DNA from: Taxillus chinensis
Taxonomy: Eukaryota; Streptophyta; Magnoliopsida; Santalales; Loranthaceae
NCBI GenBank assembly: GCA_023512835.1
Contig: JAKCVP010000343.1
Location: 62,001-126,000, forward strand
Length of the DNA: 64,000 nt
Direction: 5' to 3'
In this document: in pieces, positions 12,015-24,600 of the stretch
How positions within the stretch are numbered: position 1 is the first letter of the stretch
Layout: each line of letters begins with the position of its first letter
Position numbers and translations under genes: made by a program
The notes under the pieces: model-generated
What the model was told of the DNA's origin: nothing
Databases searched by the model: none
The model's input: the letters and a program-made list of their open reading frames with translations, nothing else

Positions 12015-12784
12015 TTGACTTGGTAATTTATACTTGACGAGCCAATGTCCGCACCATTTGCTTTTGTGTTTTTTTCCCAGACTCGCGAATCCAAATTCCT
12101 TTGGAGCCTTCATCGTAGCTTCAGGGGTCTGTCGTGCTTGTCAAGGATGACACAGGGGATGCGACTTGAACCAGCAGTATCAAATGACATGATGATCGAT
12201 TGACATTCCTACCACACACACTGTTTTCGGAGGGCCATGACACGATTTACATAGCCTATAAACAGATGGACGATATTGTAGTTAGGTATGAGATGTAATT
12301 CGGCCACCTCACGGTCTTCGCATGGATCAAGATGTGTCCACGTTACAGGGTAAGGCTTTGGTTGAGTACTACGCCCCGCAAATCACTGCAAGACACTTCA
12401 TTCCCAGGTGCGCTGCTTGAAATTGCCACCTTCTAGTGATGCAACTATGCCGCGCCGGAGACAGGCTATTTCAGCTATAAAATCTAATAGACGACGACGC
12501 GAGAGACGGTCCCGTAGATGTCGCAACGGCAAACATAGACCGCCAGAGATTGTATCGGTAGTGGCGCGCGTACCTAGCTGTTCCGGAGCTCCTCACGTCA
12601 TCAGGCGAAGCTCGATGGAGCTCTGATCGAAGACGTCCCAAGTACCTACATAGCTGCTGATAAATCAACACGGGCTGGGAACAAGTCTCAGCCAAAGCCT
12701 GCCGTCGTTCCTCCACCTCCTCCCCTGCACATGACTGTTTACTGCCCATCTCCATAATCCAATCATCGACTAACATCGACAGCA
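12015..12784. other. intergenic between the F-box-like gene and the GST
   Basis: Contains the 3' flank of one gene and the promoter of the next. A TATAAA-like stretch near 12477 lies about 300 bp before the GST start and may or may not be functional. Nothing else is recognised. Confidence 0.4.
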
Positions 12785-13720
12785 ATGGCAAGCCAACCCA
12801 AAATCGTCCTCTACACAGCCGCTACGCCGAACGGCAGGAAGATCAGCATCCTCCTGGAAGAGCTAGGGTATGTATCATCGTACCTGGACAACAGCAAGAG
12901 CTACACAACTGACTCTGTTCAGCCTGCCCTACGAGACCAAAACCCTCAGCTTCGCCAAGAACGAGCAAAAAGAGCCCTGGTTCCTAGAGATCAATCCCAA
13001 TGGCCGCATCCCGGCTCTGACTGATGTCCATGACGACGGCAAGACCATTCGATTGTTCGAGAGCGGCAGCATTATGCAGTATCTCGTTGCAACGTATGAC
13101 AAGGACTTCAAGGTTAGCTACCCACCGGGTACGCGCGAGTACTATGAGACGAACAATTGTGAGTGGCTTTCCCTCTTTCCGTCGACGCGAGGCGTCCGTC
13201 ACTGAGACTGCGGCCGAAAAGGGCTGTTCTTCCAGAATGCCGGTCTTGGTCCCATGCAGGGTCAGGCAAATCATTTCAATCGGTATGCGCCGGAAAAGAT
13301 TCAGTACGGCATCGACAGGTACATCAACGAGACTAGGCGTTTGTACAGGGTGCTAGACAAGCACCTGAGCGACGCAAAGACAGACTACATTGTGGGAAAC
13401 AAGCCTACCATTGTGAGTATACCGTGCTGAGCCAAAAAGCTTGCCTGGGTAGCCCCAGAGTCCTAACACTTACACAGGCTGACTTTGCCAATTGGGGGTG
13501 GGTTGTCTCTGCTCCTTGGGCGGGCGTCGACATGAGCGAGTTTCCTACGCTCCAAAAGTGGGTCGACAGACTATGGGCAAGACCTGGCGTGGACAAGGGT
13601 CAGGCCAATCCGACGCCAATCGACAGGGAATTGATGAAAGATCCCAAGAAGATCGAGGAGCACGCAAAGAGCGCCAGCGCATGGGTTATGAAGGGTATGA
13701 AGGAGGACGCAGCAAAGTGA
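12785..13720 (+). CDS. glutathione S-transferase (fungal Ure2/GstA-like)
   Basis: Conjugates glutathione to electrophiles or reduces peroxides in the cytosol. Predicted exons are 12785-12867, 12923-13158, 13222-13412 and 13478-13720, giving 250 residues. All three introns (55, 63 and 65 nt) have GT-AG ends and the frame closes exactly. The N-terminal thioredoxin-fold domain begins [21 protein letters not shown], continues LPYET, has the NPNGRIPAL cis-proline segment, and then the ESGSIMQYL glutathione-binding motif (Glu-Ser). The all-helical C-terminal domain begins near WLFFQNAG and includes ADFANWGWV. This order is typical of the fungal group that includes Ure2 and A. nidulans GstA. The tail is short and basic. 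No N-terminal prion-like extension is present, so it is an enzyme-type member rather than a true Ure2 regulator. Confidence 0.93.
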
Positions 13721-13976
13721 GTCCCATGAGCATGGCGCGCACTCACAATGGGATTGTAACGCGGCTTGCCCTAGGCTTTGAGATGGACCTCTTGTTGCGC
13801 AAAATAGAGATGCTTGCCCGTGAAGATTGTGTATGCCAAGCCTGATTGTGTTAGAACTATAGTGCAATGTCACCATGGCCGCTGTCTCTGGAGAGTTGTA
13901 TGGGAACCTGCTGTGCAAAGCTCTTGCCTGTGCATTCATGTAATTCTGTCATTACGCCGGCCTTGAGGCTTGTATT

Positions 13977-14457
13977 CTACGCGATACTGGGACCCTTGTG
14001 AGGGAGTAATCTTGCAGGCTTCAAGTGCACATCCTCCGGCTTACGCTCTGGGATCAAGCCCAGCGATCGTATCTCTTGTGCCGACGCCCGCTCAAGTTTG
14101 CCTTCACTGATCAACTTCTTTGCATATTCCTGCTGCATCGCGCGGGTCTTTGCGAGCTGTTGGAGTGCTGCGTCAGTCTCGGAACGCATTGTGAACGGAA
14201 TGGGTCTAGAGGGAACTCCGTACCTCCTTCTTGTGGTGTAGACACTCGTAGTAATCGTCAAGAGCCGGCACACACTTCTTTTGGCCGGACGTGTCTTCGG
14301 CGTTCGTGTTGATTATGTAGCAGCTAAGTACTTCTTGCCAGAAGGGAAAGCAACGGGATGCGCCTGTACAGAGTTTGAGATTAGCTACAATGTCTCCGAA
14401 TGCCAATAAGTCAATCATGGGATACGTACCGCCGTTGAGTCCCCAGCCTGAAGCCAT
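13977..14457 (-). CDS. NDUFS5: NADH:ubiquinone oxidoreductase 15-kDa CHCH subunit (NDUFS5-type)
   Basis: Accessory subunit of mitochondrial complex I, located on the intermembrane-space side. Predicted exons (minus) are 14457-14430, 14363-14224 and 14177-13977, giving 122 residues. The first exon encodes only ten residues, starting MASGWGLNGG, as in other fungal homologues. After splicing it joins SRCFPFW, and the protein shows a twin CX9C-like arrangement: Cys in SRCFPFWQEVLSC and Cys in KKCVPALDDYYEC, followed by LHHKKE. These cysteines form the disulphide-locked helical hairpin imported by the Mia40 pathway. The C-terminal part is a charged helix rich in Ala, Gln and Lys. The first intron is 66 nt and the second 46 nt; the second acceptor (CCGAG) is chosen because it keeps frame. 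The gene is convergent with the GST across 256 bp. Confidence 0.85.
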
Positions 14458-16753
14458 TTTGATGTGAGTGGAGGGAAGAATGGCGTATGGGACCCTCGCA
14501 AACCGACAGGATGAGGTTCGCGATCGAGGGCTTGGGGAGGATGCATTAGGGTTGACTAAGCTCTTTCAGGTGGCTGCGTGCTTTGAGATCAGGTCACGTG
14601 GAGCTTGCGCTGGTCCGTCGATGCGTGGCGCGCATCCCATCTCGTTGTCATTCCGATAGCACATCTGAGTACTGTCGTCCTTCTACCCGTAGGCTCTCGA
14701 GGCTCTCGACACCAGTACATCGATGTTCTGGAACGGCTGTCGCATCAGTGAAATCACAGCTCAGCGAGCGTAGCGAGCCAATAGCCTCGGTCTTGGCTAT
14801 CGATGTGCTGGCGTTAGAAGCCTGCGGGTGGAAGCAGCGCGACTGCACTTCTGGATTCGGGTATGTGGCTTTCGAAAGTCAATAGCATGGACCTGTTCAA
14901 TCTATACATTACAGTGTAATCTTAGGATCTGTTTCGCACTCAGGTCGCGAGCGTCCAACGACCTCTCAGGGATGCGTCTCTTCTTCCTGAGGGAGATCAT
15001 CAGCAGTACCATCACAGGAGATCCAGCACCCTCCAGATGGTCTTCTATGTATAATGGAATGCGATGCGCATATTCTGACAATCTGCTGGGCACGGGAGAA
15101 CCCGATGTCAACTGTCGGTTCAACGAGAAGTCCGCCGACTTTTCTCTCAAGAGCCAAGAAACCACAGTCTCGTCAGAGCCGGTCAGTCTTCTATCGCTGC
15201 AAAGGAGCATTACAAGCAGTGGCACGACCTGTGCAATGATCCGATCCGCAGCCTAGCCTGTTCACCCGACGGATCAATGATTACTTCCTTCTTAGGCTCG
15301 GATATTGCTTGTGCCCAGAAGCTGGCGCAATCAATCATCGAAAAAACCCGTAGCCGGTGTGCTTTCTCCCTTTGAGCAGCCAAATCAAAATACGCAACTG
15401 ATGGGGACTTGCTTGCGTCTAATCAAGCCACCATGGCCGCCCGTCACTGCGGAAAGTGACTGGCTGAGCGCCAACAACGAATGTATTCTCTGTCGGCGAG
15501 CTGCAAGGTCTGCTGTTGACAAGGGACGCAGACATAGCATGAAGCCTAGGAACCAGAAACTCTACCGAGTACTGCTCAATGTCCTGTCCATCGTCGGGAA
15601 TGTGATTTATCACATTCACCCAGGATGAAGCAATACCATCAAGCTTCAGTGGCCATTGGAGCACGAGTACAGCCTGTTAGACATCCAGTGGATCAGCGTT
15701 TGTCAGGTGGACATGGCCAAAACACGATGAGCGAGAAGTGCGCGTCAGTCTGACAGAGGAATTAATGACCGGCGACGTCCAGGAGATAGAGAGAGCAAAG
15801 AACAGCAAAGTGCAAAGCAGCTTCAAGCCACAGTAGAGCGACCTATCAACGTCATGAGGGTTGCGGCGGTAATCACGAGAAAGAGGCCGACATTGAGGTG
15901 CGCGTAGCTGAAAGCGCGGCTAAGTTGCGCCAATGTGCAGGTGGGGGCTGCAGGATTCAAAACAGAAATATCAAGATTGTCTGCTCGAGTGCAATCGGTG
16001 AGGGCGAGCGGGACGCATGACACTGCGGTCCTAGTGATCCACTAGTCTGGCCGTCAATGCAAGCTAACGGATGTTCAGTAAGTGAGAGGATGGGCATTTC
16101 ATCTTGTCGATGGAGACGACCTAGAGAGATCTTCCAAGCTAAGTCTCCTTGGATCACGACACCGCAGAATTGACACCGAGGCAGAGCGCGACATGCGCAG
16201 ACTTTCCGCTGCGCGTGGCCAAGACACGGACGTCATTGCAGATCACCGCCAGAAAGGGCGCAACATGAGATGCAGACCGCAGAAGAGGAGGAGGAGGAGA
16301 GCTGAGCAGAGCTTGAAGAGGCTGATCTCTAGGGGTTGAGTGCTCTCCAGGTAAGTAAGGACATCGCCCTCGGGATAGTGATGCGCCGGTTGGTGCGCAC
16401 ACGCCAGAGCGCAACGGCTACCAGACAGCAGCAGCGCTGCGGCTGACGATGACGGGGAAGCGCATGAATCTACTGGAGCCCACGCACACCCAGGCTGTAG
16501 CATAACGGTGGCTCGAGTCAGCTTTGGCGCCAGCTGGGTCTAAGGCTAGCGCTGCTGGTGTCCGTTCGGCAGGCACGACCTGCCTCTGGTCGCCAATGAG
16601 GGCACCCCCAAGGGCAGAAGCAGCTGTATGATGCGCCTGTGAAGCCCAGACGGAACCTTCTGCTACCTCCCGTTCTCGTCCCCAACATTCACATTAAGCC
16701 GCTTGTCCGCTCAGGCAGACGCCCATCGCACGCTTCCCTAGAGGCCTTCTTCC
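14458..16753. other. 2.3-kb intergenic region before the Zn2Cys6 gene
   Basis: A CACGTG hexamer lies near 14594, about 135 bp upstream of the complex I gene. Short frames on both strands (for example 14828-15256 plus and 14902-15225 minus) have no recognisable domain. The long upstream space is typical for a regulatory gene. No repeat or mobile element is recognised. Confidence 0.4.
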
Positions 16754-18696
16754 ATGCTGGCAGGGCAGGATCACAAGCCTAAGAAGGCTAAACGCGTCTC
16801 CAAAGCCTGCGATTTCTGTCACTCACGCTCAATCCGCTGTCGTCCAAGCGCAGAGGAGGGCACCGCGCGCTGCCAGAACTGCTTTGACTACCAGCATCCT
16901 TGCAGGTATACTCGTCCCACGCTCAAGCGAGGTACCCGTGCCCGGACGGACAATGCAAAGGCGGCATCTACGCCTACCCTCACCGAGAGCAACTCAGGCC
17001 CCTCGGAGTCTCCAAGCCAGTGGCACTGTCCTGCCACTCCAGGCCATGCTGTCATTGTTGAGCTGGTGGGTGTCTTTCTCGACATATGCTATCCACAGTG
17101 TGTCTCCAACCATTGCCTCCCTTGCCTCGAAGCAGACTGACGTGTTGACAGATATCCATTCTTCCACCGCGACATCACTTCTGATCGTGTCCACAATGCC
17201 GAGTATGAGACGAACAAGCCCTTCTTCGTCTGTGTCATGGCAATGTGCGCAGTGACTTCTGGCCGCGTTCGAGATGGAGCCCTATTCAAACAGCATCCAA
17301 AGCTTGACGACATGAGGAGGACGGCACCCAGTGTCTACTTCAGACTTGCTGAACAGGCCCTGCCCAATGACTTGGAAGTAACTTGCGACTTCAATTATCT
17401 TCGTGGTCTTGCACTGCTGTCAGTTTCTGCCTTGCAGGAGGGTCATATCAGAAACTTCATCTGGTATCTAGGCGCTTATTTGCGTGCAATTCAGGTGGAT
17501 GGCTTACATATCGAGGCCAGATGGCCGAGACACATGTCCGCCGTCGAGATTGAGGAGAGGCGCCGACTAGTATGCTTCCCAACACTAGTCTCCGTAGCTG
17601 CTTAACTAATTCGCCTGGACTAGTTCTGGGGCATGTACGCGCTCGACGTCTTCTCAGCAGCCGTTTTTGACACCATGGTCACTCTGGATGAGGAGTCCTG
17701 TCTTGTGTCGTATCCACTAGAGCTTGAAGACGATGTCATTGCATCTATGGGTGCGTATTCTTGATACCACGTTCAGCAGACACAGTGACTCATTGCTCGA
17801 CAGACTCAGCACAACCTCCTCCTTCTCACTTAGCAGACCCGTCGCACCCGCATTGGTTGCACGGCTGGAATCTTGTCACTGAACAATATCGTGTCCTTGC
17901 CCACGCGATCAAGCACGCGCGCTATCGACGACACTTCCCCTCGGGCGCCCCTCCGCCTCCGCCCACAGCGTACGACTCGAATCTTGCGGCACTGATAGAC
18001 AGGTATACACGCCTTATGCAACAGCTCGAAAGCATCCCTCAGATTCTGCGAGACTCATCCTCGATTACCGGAGACGCGGTGCGCGATCGATACGGATTCC
18101 AAGCATCAAGACTCATTGCAGCGCGCAGTCTACTTCACATGACAGTCCTATCAGCCCAATCAGCTCCAGTGGAGCAAAAATGTCAGCTCCTACTGCATAT
18201 ATTGAGCCTTGCGCGTAAGACTGCCGTAGAGTACCTCCAGGCCATGTCAACGCCAACACTTTTCTTCCTCGCTGGACTGGGCACATCAATGAATATTCTT
18301 TCGGAGGCACCCCATACCATTCCGCAATTCGACCAGATCAGGGGGGTTCTCACTGGATTGAGTGACTGTTTGGCAAGGCTGGAATCAGGCATGTCAGCCG
18401 CCAAGGGCGCAAGTGAGCGATTGAAAGCACTCATTCGGAAGGTCGATGAGCATGCCAAAGGAAGCGGCAGGTCGCAATACCCGACAGGACTCGCACGACC
18501 CCGGGAAGACCTCCAACCGGTGCCTGACCTGACGGCTGAAATCCAGGGCGCGCCACCAGCAATGAGCCAACCGCGAGGCTTGCACGGAGTGCATCAAAGT
18601 GGCAACCATCATGGTATGGTTCCTCCGCATCACGAGTATCTCGACGAGTACTACATGCCAATGGACCCCTTTGATCCAAACATGGGGCCCGGGTGA
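16754..18696 (+). CDS. Zn2Cys6 fungal transcription factor
   Basis: DNA-binding regulator of the Gal4 class. Predicted exons are 16754-17097, 17152-17569, 17624-17750 and 17804-18696, giving 593 residues with exact frame closure; the three introns are 53-54 nt. The zinc cluster is at residues 19-50 with spacing CX2CX6CX10CX2CX6C, preceded by a basic patch (KPKKAKRVSK). A Ser/Thr/Pro linker follows, then the fungal-specific transcription-factor middle-homology region beginning after the first intron with YPFFHRD, and containing ALLSVSALQEG and RRRLFWGMYALDVFSA. The last 90 residues are disordered, rich in Pro, His, Met and Asp, and could be an activation region. The target pathway cannot be told from sequence; the adjacent genes give no obvious cluster to regulate. 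Confidence 0.92.
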
Positions 18697-18990
18697 AGCT
18701 GGCATCGTGAGCATGCCAGATTCAAGCGTCGATGATATTCCCCTGATTTACAGTCACCAATTTGCCCCTGGGAGTGCTCGGTAAGAGACCAGAGCAATGC
18801 CACGTTCCGGTCGAAAGCTGGGCTGGAGGACGAGGCGGCTGTCCCTGAGCAAGATATCCATAGGGCAAGCAGCCACGAAACGACAACAATAACATGAGGC
18901 CTGTTGGAGGGACAAATCGGCCGATGTTGCTCACAAACGCTCTTCCTGGGCGCCAGCCTCTGACTAGGTCTAGCCATACAGTCATGCCGC

Positions 18991-19374
18991 ATGGAACGAC
19001 CGTATTGGGATCGTTGCCGTTTAAGCGAGCTCGACCGTGGATTTGGCGCGGACGAAGCTCGTACTGGTCTACCAAGCTCGCTGGTTTTCTCACCCGACAG
19101 CGAAGGTGGTAGAAGTGGTGCGCAGCATATGTCTCTCTCCAGTCCTCTAGACAATGAAGCACCAATTCACAGAATCTTGCATTGCGAAACGGTTGGGCTC
19201 GCAGACTTGCATGATAGTATTGAGGAGAGTTGCAAACGAGTGCGTGCAGCTGTCCAAGAGGGACTGGAGGCAGTGCGCGTTCGCCAGATGGAATTGAGAC
19301 GCCTTGCCCACACCGACTTAGACGGGGTGCTCCAGCGCTTCCGCTGCGAAAGCAAGCGGAACCAAGAGAGATGA
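18991..19374 (+). CDS. hypothetical protein, helical C-terminus (weak candidate)
   Basis: ATG-started frame of 127 residues; not recognised. The N-terminal half is low-complexity and may not be real. The C-terminal 65 residues look protein-like: an amphipathic, charged helical stretch with regularly spaced Leu/Val/Ile and many Glu/Arg (around SIEESCKRVRAAVQEGLEAV), consistent with a short coiled coil. It could be the last exon of a larger gene whose earlier exons I cannot place, or a chance frame. It lies downstream of the transcription factor on the same strand, separated from it by 294 bp. Confidence 0.3.
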   Translation: MERPYWDRCRLSELDRGFGADEARTGLPSSLVFSPDSEGGRSGAQHMSLSSPLDNEAPIHRILHCETVGLADLHDSIEESCKRVRAAVQEGLEAVRVRQMELRRLAHTDLDGVLQRFRCESKRNQER

Positions 19375-21172
19375 AAAATTTTAACCTGGCGGGACCTAAG
19401 CCAGCGACTAGAGTCCATGCTTCGGACCGGTAGGGCTATGATTGTCGCCCCGCCGTGTCCTTGCCAGATAAGTGGTCGTGGCACGTGGCGCGACCCATCT
19501 GGCAGTGTCCCAGAGCCGAGTCTTCGCGGCAGCCCGGCAGAGCGATGAGTCCACCGGCTTTCAGTACAGACATACCTCCCGCCTCGAGGCTTCGCTCTGC
19601 AGGAAGACGCTTCCGCCCGGCCTTCTGCTCCTGCCCCGTGCGAGCCCTCATCTGCACTCAATGTACATGCGAGTACGATCGCCGCTAGCCAATCAGAGAT
19701 GCTCGACACACGCGTGCTACACCCCCGAGCCAGACTGAAGCCGTGTCGCCCAAATTTAAACACTGGCGCTGCATTGCTTGCATCATAGTGCTCACGCGAC
19801 CACAGGGCAAAGAATGTCGGATGCGCCAATGCTGCCATGCACCAGCAACATGTGGTGCAAGTGGTTTGGGAAGACTTTCTGCCAGTGTGATACCTTGGGG
19901 TCCACACAACTCATCCTCAGACATGCTGCTGAGACTGAGCGTCTGCGGCAGCATTCGGGCTCTGTGGTTGCTGGCCTCCTGTGCTAACGCAAGGCCTGTC
20001 TGTGCAGTCTCCCTGGGACGAAATCGACTGCACACTGTGTGGACTCTGTAATCACACCGAGACACATCCTGCCACGACCGTCTCTGCGGCGCCTTGGGTT
20101 GAGCGCTATGGCTGGCCCGAGTCAAAGAGCTTCGCGTGTGAACGGATGCGCTCTACCGAGCGAGAGCATTCTGCACATTCTTGATGTTCGCGAGTAAGGT
20201 TGTAAGAGCGCGACGTACAGTATCAAGGGATGTTAATTGTCGGAATTTCCCACACTGCAGACCGTGGATCAACAGGCTCTCACTGGATGAACAAGCTTCA
20301 CTCGGTCTGAAACTACCGCTCAACGCATCGGGCATGGGTGTTGCTGCTTGCCTTGAGGCACAATCTCCTTCCAAGCAAGTCGCCTGTAGTAGACCCATGC
20401 TGCGTGCAGCGGATAGACCCCTATTGTGGCTGCGCATCCTCTGGGACTAGCTTTTCTCTCCAGTAAGTAACTCGCTAACGATGTGCAATGTTCAAAGGCA
20501 CATGAAGCTGCACAGAGTGATATCAGTGTTTGTCAATGATCTTTATCCTCGTGTCATCAAAAATAACAGTTCTCAAAACCAACGTACTGTAGAGCTCCAT
20601 GCAACGACGAGTTTGGCAAAATTGTGACCCGATTCCGCGATAGACAAGAGTCTATTGCGCAGAGAACGTGTTAGTCATGGCGACCATGGAGACGTACGTA
20701 CGCTACAGGAGCCTTTTTGGTGGGCCGCACTTGAGCTGTCACAAGCCGAAGACACAACCGCGACACGTCAAGATGGGACGCTGGGATACAGATCTTACTT
20801 GACACTTGCAAAATACGCCATTGGATCATGCCTTTTGTCGTGCATGCGCATTTGCAGACGCATGGCGAGGTATCCCTGACCCTGCCTGAATTGGGTCCTG
20901 GCTGTCTGGGCAGTCCCGGACCCTGAATGACCGCCAGCAGGACCATCTTCTCGTTATCACCGAGGATACTGCGCACTGTAGCATGCCGCCGTGCATTCCG
21001 CTGTGGGTGGCGCGCTTTCAAGCAGAAATATTGCATTCTCACATTCACCGGGCATTACCCCTGATAGTGTCAATGCTCCTCAGCGCGAATGAGGCCCATC
21101 GTGCTGGCTTTCCGTGCCAGCGAACAGCGCCCTGGGATTAGTTGGTTGACGGGACTCGTGTGAAGTTACAAG

Positions 21173-21180
21173 TATTTAAA
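21173..21180 (+). promoter_or_regulatory. TATA-like element
   Basis: TATTTAAA lies 117 bp upstream of the start codon of the small secreted protein at 21297, a plausible position for a TATA element in a strongly regulated fungal gene. Confidence 0.45.
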
Positions 21181-21296
21181 GACCCAGGACAAAGCCTGTC
21201 AACCACTTTTTCTTTGCGTTCGCAGACGTTGCGACAGAGTTCGACATCACACCAAATCCGTCTGTCGAGCTTGAGGGAGGGCGACAAGCTATAGAA

Positions 21297-21636
21297 ATGC
21301 CTGCCCCAACCGTCATTCAGACGCTACTATGTCTGCTGGCTACTCTTGCCGCTGCTGGTACGGGCTCCCTCATGTTCAATTTCTGCACAATTATCGAACG
21401 TGTGACCATTTCCACAGAGACTAACGACACCTTAAGGTCATTACTGTGATATCGCGTATTGCGACGATCTTCGCAGTACCTGCGGTGGCTGCAAGAAGCT
21501 TCATGGAATCTGCAACTATTCTGACTGCACAACCACACAGAGCTGCGACTGGGACGATTGCAAGAATTTTATTGAGATGGGCCACTGTGCAACAGACAAC
21601 TCTACCGTGTGGACGGATCCGTGCCCTCAGGGTTAA
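21297..21636 (+). CDS. small secreted cysteine-rich protein (effector-like), two exons
   Basis: Predicted exons are 21297-21357 and 21437-21636, giving 86 residues. The 79-nt intron has GTACGG at its start, an ACTAAC branch site 12 nt from its end and a TTAAG acceptor; without splicing the frame is broken, so the gene is easily missed. The first exon is almost entirely a signal peptide (hydrophobic LLCLLATLAAA, probable cleavage after the last Ala). The mature part of about 65 residues has ten cysteines (an even number, so up to five disulphides), is acidic and rich in Asp, Thr and Asn, and has no transmembrane segment. Size, secretion signal and cysteine content match the usual definition of fungal candidate effectors or antimicrobial small proteins. 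I do not recognise a family. A TATA-like element lies 117 bp upstream, and the gene sits in a gene-poor stretch. Confidence 0.72.
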
Positions 21637-24600
21637 TGGAACACAATGGCAGCAATGCGCTTGCTCGGGCTGCGCTGGATGCTCGGAAGAGGAAAGGATT
21701 GCGCGTGGTCAGCCAGTTGCGTACACGGTGGCGTCAGGTTTACCAGGCCTGAGGTTTTTTCTCTCATAGATGGTCTGCAAAAGAGGTACTCAAGGCATAG
21801 CTTGGCAGTGAGATACTGGAATCAACGGATTTAAAGACTCATCTCTTTATTGCGTCTGTTTCTTGACTGCGACGGGACATTATAGAAGACCGTTCACCTG
21901 CTTTGGCATGTTCCTGAGCATTTTGTGACGATGCGACCCCATGTCATATTTGCCTCATTGCACTAGGCCGTCCAGATTGCAACAATGTCTCTCCTTTCTC
22001 CATCCCACCTACGTATACTTCGCGCTTCTCATTTGTAGGCAGTGGTAGGATTGTATCGATAATCGTCAGTACGGCGCCAAAGATCGTGCAACTAAGGTCG
22101 ACACTGCTATAAGATATCGTCCTAGGTAGGTACCTACAGAAATGCACTACGCCTTTTGGTGTTAGACAGTGTCGACATTCGCCCCCCCTTTCCTGCACCT
22201 TAAGCCAGTACTAGCACCACTACCGCGACAGACAAGATCTTTTGAACAATTAGGCATGGCCTGCACCGTCTCTAGCAGGCTGATAAAAAATTCTCCAGGC
22301 CTGTGGTCAATCAAGCCGTCCGTTCTCTAGTCCTCCACTTTGCGTCAAGCTGGCTGCCACGGCTGCTTACCGATATAGCCTGATGAGTGGTCACCGGCCG
22401 ACTCTGGGTCAAGTCCTCAGCTGCAGCCGGGAGTCGAGTCGGCGGCAGCGACGGAACATGTATTGCTGACTCGCTATCAAGGACAGCCATGCGATTATGG
22501 TCATTGCTCATCCGGACACTTCATCGCTCAAACGTTTGCGCTGCGTGCATGCCAGTAGTGCCGATGTCTATGCTTGCAAAGGTTAGTCTGATACACACTG
22601 ACAAACATTGTGACGCGCGAAATCGACTTGGCAAAAAGCCACACGATGACTGGGCTCAGGACGGTCTGGCTTGCATCGCGGGCCGAGGCCGAGGCTGAGA
22701 CTGCACCGGACGAGTAACGTCTAGGGACGAAGTATATGTATTGATGGTCTTGACCAAGGCCTGGCTCTGACGGTCACATGAGGGCTGGGCAACCGCTCTT
22801 GCTGGCTTGCTACGCCTTGCCGCGACCTTTGGGCGCGGCTTTGTATGTCTAGTCATGTCGAGGATGACGCACCGAAAGTCTCGAACAATCAGCGCGTCTA
22901 ACGTCCAACTCAGTTGGATTGGCTGATGGTGTTGCATCGTACACTCGAGATCGCTACTCAGGACATTGGTGTGCTTGTTTTCTTCTCGCTCCCTTCCATT
23001 TTACATTATGCTAAATCTACTCAGGCTTTTTTGCGAGAATCAACGAGGGTCCGTTAATATCGCTGTAGAAATCCATCACAAGAATATAACAAGACCTTGA
23101 AGACACGAGCTGGGCTGCTCGCGACGGTGGAGCGGAAATGGCCTTCCGCCTCAGAGGCTGCGTTCTCTCGCAAGTGCTTTGCACATAATCTCTTGATCAG
23201 CCGCCTCCGGTCGGAATCAGACTCGGTTTCGCAGTGCAAAGGGGGCCAAGTTGAGGCTTCTTCCATGTCCGCAAAGCAGTTCACAGCATCTGTGTTGGAA
23301 AAGATTTTGTTTCCCGGCGCAAAGACATGCTTTGTGGTCTAAGGCTAATGCGGCTCGACTCCCCGTGCCCATACGAAGTACCCGCCGTGAAAGGGGTACG
23401 CAGCTCCGTTGGTCGATAATACTATCTCATAAAGCACTGACGCAGATGGGAATTTTGAATGCTGGTTCAAGCTATTCTCATTGTTTGTACACGCTATGCA
23501 AAAGCCTGTTCGTAACCCAGCCCAGGCAAAAACTGCTCCACGTCTCCAATATGGCATGTTCTCTCCGATGAACGGACAGCAGTCCACTCCTCGCACACTT
23601 AGGACATTGCCAGCGCCTACACACAGAAAGAACCAGCACCTCATGATCGTCTTGGACTTCCGATCCGCGGAGGAGTCTCAGGACACGTTATCTTGCAGGA
23701 CAGCCTCAGCGCAAGGGCGATTCCCTTCCACGTTCAGGACTAGCAAATGGTTCGAAGGTCATGAATGCGAGTGCTTGGCCTGCGACACACCATCACTGAT
23801 ACGTCAGAGGACGATTGGCTTGGAAGATGCTTCCACGACGATGCCCTTTGGGTTAGACAAGCCGCCCTCGACCAGAAACATCTCCGACGCTCAATATGCG
23901 GAAATCGCATGGGAAATGCGCCCTCAACATCGCTCATTGTCTCATTTTTGTCAGACTTGGAAAAATGTCCTAGTCTTGCGTTCACCGTCTCAGATGAGAC
24001 CCTTTGCGCACCCTTCGTCGGTGAACAGCTTGTTGAAAGACAGGACTGAAGGCAGAAGACGCATTTAACCGCACGCGCGAACCCGTTCAGGCCACCTTTG
24101 GTCAGATGCCAGGAGTCGCAGAAAATCGGACGCTCTCATCTGTTCTCGTTTGACATTGCGACTTGAAACTCAAAAAGCTTGTCAACCAACGCTGAGAGAT
24201 AAAGTGCAGTGATTGCTCCTCTTGAGCACAGATGTGTTGAGCGGCCAAGCAATGACGAGGGTGCTGACGCGCCGCGACAGCACAGCTAGACCTGGATTTC
24301 CAATTCTCACGTGACATGAATTATGGAGCGAGAATGACCAGGCCTCATCCTTGTTTCCCGCGGGATCACGGAAGGCCAGATTCATATCTTGGAACGACGA
24401 CTTGGAGGTGCAGCTGAGTCTCTGTTACGTCTACAAGAATGCTCTTCAAGGTCAGGCGGCTCGGCTTAAGACGGATTCTTCAAGCGACAGGAAAAGGCAT
24501 CCGAAAATCTGGCCACATCGTCAAATGGGTTATCGTTTACCCAGGCCTTTATCAGGAGTGAGTGCGTTTATTAGGAGCCCAAGGCTCACAATTCACTCAT

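Larger units (their letters stand above)
18697..21296. other. gene-poor 2.6-kb region with one weak coding candidate
   Basis: Apart from a 127-codon candidate at 18991-19374 and a TATA-like element at 21173, nothing convincing is seen. A minus-strand frame at 20153-20437 (94 codons, ATG start) lacks any recognised motif. Frames on the two strands overlap at 19167-19907, and I cannot show either to be coding beyond the candidate listed. Confidence 0.4.

Noticed and set aside
12150..12200. Possible minus-strand tRNA around a GACTTGAACC string
   Set aside because: T-arm stem bases do not pair and no cloverleaf could be built.
13721..13845. C-terminal extension of the GST by another frame
   Set aside because: The spliced frame ends cleanly at TGA 13718-13720 at a normal family length; no splice site supports an extension.
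23340..23420. Possible tRNA around a GGCTCGACTCC string
   Set aside because: The flanking bases do not form the T-arm stem and no D-arm or anticodon arm could be placed upstream.
23481..24068. 195-codon plus-strand frame in the gene-poor region
   Set aside because: Not ATG-led at its head, no recognised motif, mixed composition, and other frames overlap it.
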